Shown: positions 57,869-64,000 of the stretch, piece by piece
Numbering within the stretch: the first letter of the stretch is position 1
Layout of the letters: every line of letters begins with the position of its first letter
NCBI GenBank assembly: GCA_022496185.1
Contig: WTXG01000006.1
Coordinates: 186,001 to 250,000 of the forward strand
DNA: 64,000 bases
Origin: Multifurca ochricompacta
Lineage: Eukaryota > Basidiomycota > Agaricomycetes > Russulales > Russulaceae
Reading direction: 5' to 3'
Position numbers and translations under genes: made by a program
Notes under the pieces: generated by a model
The model's database searches: none
Told to the model about the DNA's origin: nothing
Seen by the model: the letters and a program-made list of their open reading frames with translations, nothing else

Positions 57869-59373
57869 GCGAACACCTTTTCAACAAGAATGGTGCGCAC
57901 TTCCTCACTCTCCTTCATCATGTTTGCCCATATATCCTGGGCCTTCTCTTCCTTGGTTCATTTGTCTGCAGCTGGTGGGTTATTATGGATGGGGGCCACA
58001 GGTGCAGTTGTTGCTTCTGCTACTCGTACTCCCTTCTTTGGGCAGTCCCAGGACATGTGCCCCTGTCCCCTACAGCAGAAGCACCGCCCTTCCTTCATCA
58101 GCGTTTGTTGTTCATCTTCTGTGAGCGTGGCTCTTGCCCTGACTCTGTCTGCTGAGGTATCCATTGCATTGGGGTCCCTCTGGGTAGTATGCATTGGTTT
58201 GACTCCAAACGCTGTTTTCCACTGCTCTCTGGTTTTTCCCTTCTTTGTGTCAACTCCAAATCGAGTTTGGAAGTTGAGATAATCCTGCTGCTGTCGTTGA
58301 GCAGCATCGACCCATTCATCCCAGTCATGAGGATGGTGAAACTGAATGATGTTTTTGATGAGTGGGTTTGGCAGTCCCTGGGAGAAGAGGTCCAAGGTTG
58401 CTTCTTCGTCTGTGTCATAGCCTGCACGATTTGCCAGGCTTCAAAATTTCGCCACATAGGCATCAAGATCCCCCTTCTCCATTTTCAGGGACTTCAACTC
58501 TCTGGCCACTTTCTGCTTTGCTTGTCCATCAGTGAATGCATCTTTGAACCTCTGGGCAATGGTTTCCCAAAGGCCTTCACTAGTGGTACGACGTCCACTC
58601 TCCACCTGCTCATTCAGCCATTTGAGTTGTTCCATCATCCAGTCATCAACTGCATCTCCCCTTATAAGTGAGAGGAAGAGGTTGGCACATTGGAAGGGGT
58701 TGACAATTTGGGCAACATCATGATTGAAGTTCTTGAATGTAGTGAACTCCAGCATGAACTTTTTACTTTGGGAGCGATCCCCCATGAAGGTCTGGGGTAA
58801 GATTCCTGAAAGGTGTCTGGATGGCAGAGGGATGTTTGGGACAGCAGGGGGAGGAGGAGGAGGAGGAGGCGGAGCAGGATCAGGGAGTTGGGCAGCAATG
58901 GTCGACATGTTCTGGTGAGATGGAGTGATGGTGTTGGAGGACTGTATCAATATCTGGGGAGTTGTCAAAGCAGGGGCTCTGATCGTGACAACTGCTGGTG
59001 CAACCAGGGGTGTAGACAATGCTAATACTGGTGCATCTTCACTGTTTTCTTCAACGTATTCTTCTGGTTCTGAATCTGTGATGATTGCGGGTGGGTTCTC
59101 TCTCCACAGTCCAAGACCGAATTCTGGTGGAGCGGGAGCAGTAGTAACCCACAAATGTTTACTTTCTGAGTACCGGATACGATACCAGACTCTCTTTTCT
59201 TCATCGTATTCTACTGGTTGGTATCTTCTGTCGTGATAGACGTAGTATCCAAACTCAGATTCAAAATCTTTCCAGACAGCAGAGCCAAGTGTCTGTTGTG
59301 AAAGATTATTCTCATCTCTGCGGTCGATGAGCTCTTCTTTGAACAAGGTCTGACTGCAGCTGGACAAAGCCAC
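57850..59373 (-). pseudogene. G2 gag
   Basis: LSSCSQTLFKEELIDRRDEN to the stop TAA at 57850. A Pro-rich run (PPPPPPPPP) at about 58862 is followed by the capsid region FMLEFTTFKNFNHDVAQIVN and the knuckle CFCCRGQGHMSWDC. In-frame TGAs stand after DAYVAKF (about 58440, CGA expected) and after PPAADK. No ATG opens the frame; GTG stands at its start in both copies. The last codons overlap pol at the AAAAAAG site. Confidence 0.88.
57862..57868 (-). promoter_or_regulatory. Candidate -1 ribosomal frameshift heptamer in G2
   Basis: On the coding strand gag reads GCA AAA AAG; A-AAA-AAG is a classic -1 slippery heptamer. Shifting back one base opens the pol frame (KKGFLLSSTPSAW). Gag stops 9 nt further on. 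In G1 the site reads GCG AAG AAG. Confidence 0.6.
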
Positions 59374-59395
59374 AATGGGAGGAGACTCAACTTGA

Positions 59396-59976
59396 TGTTA
59401 CGTCTGGTGTGGGACATTCCACACAACTTGTGTGACAGCGTTCGTTTGTAGTCAGATAAGAGACCAATAAGATCCCTTGGAGTTATACAGGAGAAGTCAA
59501 TGTCAAAGAGGCTGCACTCTAAGACGATGTTGAATGGAAAGTACCAGAAGTACTGAGACAATCGAGTCAAGGCTTTCAAAGGAGGTGTCCAGAAGACAAG
59601 CACCAATGTATTCAATAAGTCGAGTCTGAGGTCTACAGGGTAGCTACAGTGGACTTATATACGTAATTCGGTGGGTGTCTATGAGATAAGGGTATGGAGT
59701 CAGGTGGGCCCAAATATACGAAAGTGAAGGGCGTAAAGCCTAGCTTCTGATAGGGAACTAAGTAAGTGTCCAGTCGTATGATAAGGAGATAAGAAAAGGA
59801 AGTAAACATGAGCAAACAATGGGACAACAAAGTCAAAGACAGTCACGGGGATGGAAGTAAAGCATGTGAGGGATCCCAGGAAGGGGACATGATCATAAAA
59901 TGTAAGGTAGGCGGTAACAGGGGGTCCTCGCTGGGCAGAGTGAAGAAAATAGGGTTGCTTGGTGGAGGTTGTAACA
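59396..59976 (-). repeat. G2 5' LTR
   Basis: 581 bp, plus-strand TGTTACGTCTGG...GGTTGTAACA. On the coding strand its RNA-start region reads AGACTCGACTT (59611-59621 region), complementary save one CpG-derived base to the primer site at 59383-59393. Confidence 0.93.
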
Positions 59977-61626
59977 AATCTATTGTATTGGAAAGAACCC
60001 CACAAAACCAGTCGATGCGTGGCACAAGAAGTCTTGGAGTTAGAAGAATATAACTTCACCTTGAAACACATCGCTGGAAGCCAGAATGCCAGAGCAGATG
60101 CGTTGTCACGAAGGCCAGATATGCATACAGGCGAGGATGACAATAACGACGTCACCATTCTTCCAGAAGAGGTATTTGCAAAGACCACCATAGTCAGTCT
60201 CCACGACATGGACCTATGGGCACAAATCTCTCAAAACATGAACCAGGAACTGTGCCACTCATGGGCCAAAGCCCACAACTTAAAAGAAGTCAATGGCCTT
60301 TGGTGGAAAGATGGAGATCAACTCGTTGTCACCAGTGGTGACAACATTAAGAGGGGGGTGATCCATTTTCACCACGACCTCCCTTCTGCTGGCCACCCAG
60401 GCATCACCAATACCTATGCCCTTGCCAAACAAGACTATTGGTGGCCCAATATGAAGAAGGATGTTGAGAGCTACATACAGGGATGTGCAGCATGTCAAGC
60501 AAACAAGGTTAACACACACCCAAAAGTCCCACCAATGCACCCCATTACTCCTGTCTCGTCAACTCCTTTCCAGACCATTGCCATGGACTTCATCGTCAAA
60601 CTACCCAAGTCACAGGGCTTCGACACCATCCTCACGATCACCAACCATGATTGCTCCAAGGCAGCCCTATTCATCCCCTGTAACGAAACTATCACAGCTG
60701 AAGGAGTGGCAAAGTTATACCTGAACCATGTATACTGCCACTATTGACTCCCCAAGAAGATCATATCCAACTGAGACACCAGATTCACCTCAGCATTTGC
60801 TAAAGCCCTATGCAAGACGTTAGACATCGCACAAAATATCTCCACAGCTTACCATCCACAAACAGACAGACAGTCTGAACAAACAAACCAATGGTTAGAA
60901 CAATACCTTTGGTTCTGGTGCAATAGCAGACAAGATGACTGGGCAGAATGGCTGTCAACCGTGGAGTTTGCTCACAACTCATGGCCCAACGGAACAACAA
61001 AGGCTACCCCCTTCTCTCTTATCATGGGCTGGACCCTGTGCACCACATGGACAGATAAGCCCACTAATGTCCCTTCAGTAACCCAATGGATAAGCCAATG
61101 GGAAGAACTACGACAATCAGCCAATGAAAACCTGGTAAAGGCGCAGCAACTTCTATCAGCACAGCTGAGCACATTCACACCTTATCAGACCAATGACTGG
61201 GTATGGCTCGAGGGAAGGAACATTCACATGTCACACCCCTCGGCCAAACTAGCGCCCTGACGTCACGGACCCTTCCAGATCACAAGGAAGCTGTCAGATG
61301 TATCTTATGAATTACAGCTGCCACCGAAATGGAAGATCCATCCTGTCTTCCATGCCAAACTTCTGACCCCATATAAGGAAACCTCCATTCACGGGGAGAA
61401 CTTCCCGAGACCCCCACCTGACCTTATCGACGGAGAAGAGGAGTGGGAAGTGGAATGCATTCTAGATTCGAAGCAACAAGGCCGAGGGCGCAAACTGTAT
61501 TACCTCGTTAAGTGGAAGGGATTCCCAGACTCTGACAGCTCGTGGGAACCAGCCGGGGATATCTTTGCCCCAATCCTTATTGCGAAGTTCCACACCCAAC
61601 ACCCAGAGGCGCCCAAGAATGCTTAA
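59977..61626 (+). pseudogene. G1 pol, integrase and chromodomain part
   Basis: Continues G1 pol after G2. RNase H end LEEYNFTLKHIAGSQNARAD, integrase zinc region HFHHDLPSAGHPGITNTYAL...CAACQANK, core TIAMDFIVKLP. The second catalytic Asp region reads IISN followed by TGA where G2 has IISDRD; both changes fit CpG decay. AYHPQTDRQSEQTNQWLEQY, then VNAEFAH-type region and the chromodomain GRGRKLYYLVKWKGFPDSDS, SWEPAGDIFAPILIAKFH. Stop TAA 61624-61626. ORF3 starts 37 nt downstream in another frame. Confidence 0.88.
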
Positions 61627-61663
61627 AAGAAGCAGCCCTAGACCCCATTGAACTCCCCAGTAC

Positions 61664-62902
61664 ATGCTTCCCCAGCAACGTTCTAACACCACCCAGTCAA
61701 TTATGTCTTTCATTGCTGCCAACGCTGCCATCGACGCCTTCACCTCCCCTGTTGTAGTTGTTGAGAACTTCCCCTCTGCTCATCCCTCTACCCGTCCCTC
61801 TTCCCCTATTGACTACAAAGCTGCGGAAGCACACGTGAAGAACCAATCCCCCAACCCGAATGAAGATTTTGAGCACTGCGAAGAGCCGCACCCAAATGAC
61901 CTCTGAGGCATGGAGCTCGATGAGGAAGTCCCTGAGTTTCCATTCTTCACTAATAATCCTAACTCATCGACCTACTTCCCTCTTGAAATTACCATGGCCA
62001 ATGGGACTGTTGCCATTGCCAAGTATATTTTCTACACCAACAGAGGGATGGATGTCGCTGGATGTATGAAGAAGAATGGTCCTGTCTATGGGGCTCCAGT
62101 CTATTTGGAGGAAAGGTATACAGGTTGCCTCCATCATACCATGAGTGATGAGCAGCTTGGGCATCTGGCTGCGGAAGATTCTTGAGCTTTTGCGATTGAC
62201 AAGGTACTGAATGACATGCGCCTTCCGCGTCTCAAGGCAGAGGTCATGAGACTGCAGAAGAACCTGATGTTGTGCACCATGCTTAATGCACAGTACCAAG
62301 AACACGCAAAACACATGACAAGGTTGACCAGTGGGATGTTCCAGGTGGAACAGGAGTTGGTTGAGATTCGGAAAAGGCTGGAGAAGGGAGATGTGTATCA
62401 AACCATTGCTGAGAGGTACGCCGACACTTATGCATGCCCTCTCCCACCACGGTCATTGGGAGCTGCACCGATGCTGCTACCCAATCAATTTGAAATGCCA
62501 CATATGCATGAAAACCCCTGTGGCAAAACGTGCTGGCGATGTGATAGCAAGTATCACATTAGCTGGAACTGCCCTCTTAATCACAAATGGTGCTGCCATT
62601 GCTGTAGCAACTTGCACTGGAGCAGGTTTTGCATTTTCCACCAAGTCGGCATGGCCCCAACAATCATCAACCCATCGGGCTGGTGTGGCAAGTGCTTACA
62701 CCACAACTCAGGACATTGGGAACTCGACTGCCCAATTCACGACCTGTGTTACCAGTGCGGGCAGTGTGGACCGTATGGGTTCCTGCACAATCACAGATGT
62801 CTGCAGGATTTGGACAAGGAGAATGACACCCTCGACGATCGTAATGTAGCTGATGATTATCTGGAGTTGGTGCAGGATGATGATGGTACGAGTCATTTCT
62901 AG
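61664..62902 (+). pseudogene. G1 ORF3, zinc-knuckle protein downstream of chromodomain
   Basis: 412 codons from ATG 61664 with two TGAs (after HPNDL and after LAAEDS). Opens MLPQQRSNTTQSIMSFIAAN. Middle: MELDEEVPEFPFFTNNPNSS, IFYTNRGMDVAGCMKKNGPV. A helical, coiled-coil-like stretch LPRLKAEVMRLQKNLMLCTM...VEQELVEIRKRLEKGD lies at about residues 186-245. Zinc knuckles: C290-x2-C-x4-H-x4-C (CWRCDSKYHISWNC), C310-x2-C-x4-H-x4-C (CCHCCSNLHWSRFC), C341-x2-C-x6-H-x4-C (CGKCLHHNSGHWELDC), then a Cys/His-rich C362 segment CYQCGQCGPYGFLHNHRC. Acidic tail to DDDGTSHF. No homology to envelope proteins recognised; a nucleic-acid-binding accessory protein is inferred. Confidence 0.85.
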
Positions 62903-62919
62903 CTGGGTCTGCTAGAACC

Positions 62920-62933
62920 AGAAGAGGGGGTGA
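62920..62933 (+). promoter_or_regulatory. G1 polypurine tract
   Basis: AGAAGAGGGGGTGA lies directly before the 3' LTR, the expected place for plus-strand DNA priming. G2 has an equivalent tract at about 51543-51556. Confidence 0.75.
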
Positions 62934-63533
62934 TGTTACAATCCCTGCCAAGTAACCCTCTTTTCTTTACCATCCCCAATACTGATCCCACCTTACCACC
63001 CACATTACACTTCTTGATCACGTCTCCATCCTGGGATCCGTCACATGCCTTACTCCCTTCCCTGTGACCATGTTTGTTCCTATTGACTCTGTGTTTGTCT
63101 ATGATTACAAAGCACTCTCTTATCTTTCATATCTTTCTTATCCCTTATCTTACGACCGGACACTTACTTAGTTCCCTATCAGAAGCCAGACTTTATGCCA
63201 TCTGCTTCTGTATATTTGGGCCCACTTGACTCCATGTTTCTTATCTCATAGACGCCCACTCGATTATGTATATAAGTCTGCTGTAACTACACTGTAGACC
63301 TCAGACTTGACTTATTGAATCCATCGGTGCTTGTCTTTGGGACATCCCCTTGACTCTTGACTCATTTGTCTCAGTGTTTCTGACACTTCTCCGCTCAACA
63401 TTGTCTTAGGGAACAGCCCCTTTGACTCTGACTCATCCCATCTCACTCCAAGAAGCCTTGTTGGTTTCTTATCTGATTACAAACGATACACTGTCGCACA
63501 AGTCATGCAGAATGTCCCACACCAGACATAACA
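62934..63533 (+). repeat. G1 3' LTR
   Basis: 600 bp, TGTTACAATCCC...GACATAACA, followed by TSD TACAG. See the 5' LTR for differences. Confidence 0.93.
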
Positions 63534-63711
63534 TACAGGCCTTTTCATTGTCATCTACCTATAGCAACACATGGCATCTTATCTTATATTTCCTAACTGA
63601 CATCTATACTTTTTTTTCTGGGTCCAGGTGTAAAACAACCCCATTTCTCAAATTTAGACTTTTACAAACCAACATTCTCAAATTTAGACTTTCTGAGTAT
63701 ATTGTTTCAAA
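63534..63711. other. hAT-C interior resumed after G1
   Basis: Sequence continuing hAT-C after the TACAG duplication. It contains poly-T and a duplicated TCTCAAATTTAGACTTT (about 63636-63690) just upstream of the ATG at 63712, probably the leader of that gene. Confidence 0.4.
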
Positions 63712-64000
63712 ATGTCCCCCTCCAGCTCTAGCAAAGCCACTCCCAATTTATGTCCTTTGAGCTCTCACAAACGAAAGCAGACTATGCGCGTACTAGAGAA
63801 TGCTGATCCACTGCTAACAAAGAATAAGAAAGCAAAGAAGTCACTGCATTCATTGACAAACCCAAGCCAAGCACTGCTCCCTACTAAGGATACAAGTGCT
63901 GGTAGTTTTGGAAGCTGGCAGGCCTCCAATGACATTGAAGACATTGAAGATGAAGATGATCTTGTCAAAGGCCAAATAATAGAGGCCGCTGATGGAAGCA
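63712..64000 (+). CDS. N-terminus of an unidentified protein, possibly hAT-C transposase (partial)
   Basis: ATG at 63712 opens MSPSSSSKATPNLCPLSSHK and stays open for 96 codons to the window end. It is basic (KRKQTMR, KNKKAKK) and then acidic (DIEDIEDEDDL). No known domain is visible yet. Its position inside hAT-C suggests the transposase gene of that element; hAT transposases often have such low-complexity N-termini before a BED finger. The rest lies outside the window. Confidence 0.45.
   Translation, partial: MSPSSSSKATPNLCPLSSHKRKQTMRVLENADPLLTKNKKAKKSLHSLTNPSQALLPTKDTSAGSFGSWQASNDIEDIEDEDDLVKGQIIEAADGS

Larger units (their letters stand above)
50962..59976 (-). mobile_element. G2, second Gypsy copy of the G1 family, inserted into G1
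   Basis: 9015 bp, TSD AATCT (50957-50961 and 59977-59981), reverse orientation within G1 pol. Two 581-bp LTRs. It contains gag, pol with chromodomain and ORF3; ORF3 is split by E3. Without E3 it is about 7.49 kb, matching G1. LTR U3 sequence has diverged from that of G1, so it is a different subfamily. Confidence 0.94.
39398..63533 (+). mobile_element. G1, chromodomain Gypsy retrotransposon with nested insertions
   Basis: Two 600-bp LTRs face the same way, flanked by TACAG (39393-39397 and 63534-63538). Internal order: gag, protease, RT, RNase H, integrase with chromodomain, then ORF3. Four insertions sit inside: solo LTR S1, S2, Copia C1 and the inverted sister G2. Without them it is about 7.5 kb. 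Many CGA codons have become TGA, so it is dead. Confidence 0.93.
37960..64000 (+). mobile_element. hAT-C, left part of a larger hAT element (runs off the window)
   Basis: The left end TAGGGATCAGCAAGGG with TTTTCATACCC following matches the reversed right end of hAT-B (TAGTGATTGTCAAGGGGTTT). Homology continues for about 500 bp. It interrupts the gag-like ORF of X. The 8 bp before it, TGGACTGG (37952-37959), should reappear at its far end. Interior to 39397 is CpG-poor and non-coding, with a diverged tandem copy of 38330-38490 at about 38530-38770. G1 then intervenes, and a new open frame starts at 63712. Confidence 0.7.

Noticed and set aside
61664..62902. ORF3 as an envelope gene making G1 an errantivirus-like element
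   Set aside because: No signal peptide, transmembrane segment or cleavage site is visible; the zinc knuckles indicate nucleic-acid binding.

Overview
The window is nuclear DNA of a filamentous basidiomycete, most likely an agaricomycete. The genes are split by many short (about 45-70 nt) introns, mostly GT-AG. The gene set is fungal: a HIR1 histone chaperone, Rho1, a MEP-type ammonium transporter, VPS15, and an AP-1 mu chain. The right half is a retrotransposon and hAT landscape with signs of CpG methylation decay. No bacterial or organellar signal is visible.

Left half (1-33.1 kb): fourteen closely packed protein genes. In order: HIR1 (-), a DUF4336-type protein with doubtful splicing (+), a dual-specificity phosphatase (-), RHO1 (+), an unrecognised helical protein (-), an ammonium transporter (+), a RING-finger protein (+), VPS15 (+), threonyl-tRNA synthetase with an apparent mitochondrial leader (+), a CstF64/Rna15-like 3'-end processing factor (-), a small heat-shock protein (+), a frameshifted F-box-like protein (-), mitochondrial [2Fe-2S] ferredoxin (+) and the AP-1 mu subunit (-). 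These are unrelated housekeeping genes, not a cluster. Several pairs share short divergent promoters.

Right half (33.1-64 kb): a nested transposon stack whose boundaries can be read to the base from target-site duplications (TSDs). An LTR element 'X' (LTR from 33138, gag-like ORF at 37796) is hit by hAT-A (33287-37620, TSD CTCAAGAC). hAT-A is hit by hAT-B (33797-36870, TSD ATCTAAAT), which is hit by a fold-back Tc1/mariner element (35127-36747, TA). X is hit again in its gag by hAT-C, which starts at 37960 and runs off the window. hAT-C contains a chromodomain Gypsy element G1 (39398-63533, TSD TACAG). G1 in turn carries a solo Copia LTR (40450-40962, TSD AATAC), an unassigned 491-bp insert (42359-42849), a nearly intact Copia element C1 (43045-49615, TSD CAAGC) and a second, inverted Gypsy copy G2 (50962-59976, TSD AATCT). 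G2 is broken by solo-LTR-like E3 (52708-54226, TSD GGGAA), which is broken by solo LTR E4 (53108-53711, TSD CTAGA). Removing the inserts leaves about 7.5 kb for both G1 and G2, which supports the reconstruction.

Most notable: (i) all 40 differences I counted between the three LTR pairs lie at CpG sites, and their numbers (21, 16, 3) follow the nesting order; (ii) both Gypsy copies carry a third ORF after the chromodomain, encoding a coiled-coil-like segment and a series of zinc knuckles; (iii) the Gypsy family shows an 11-nt match between its putative primer site and its predicted RNA 5' end, as in self-priming Tf1-type elements, whereas C1 has a copia-type half-tRNA-iMet primer site; (iv) a palindromic Tc1 element has its own empty-site control elsewhere in the window.
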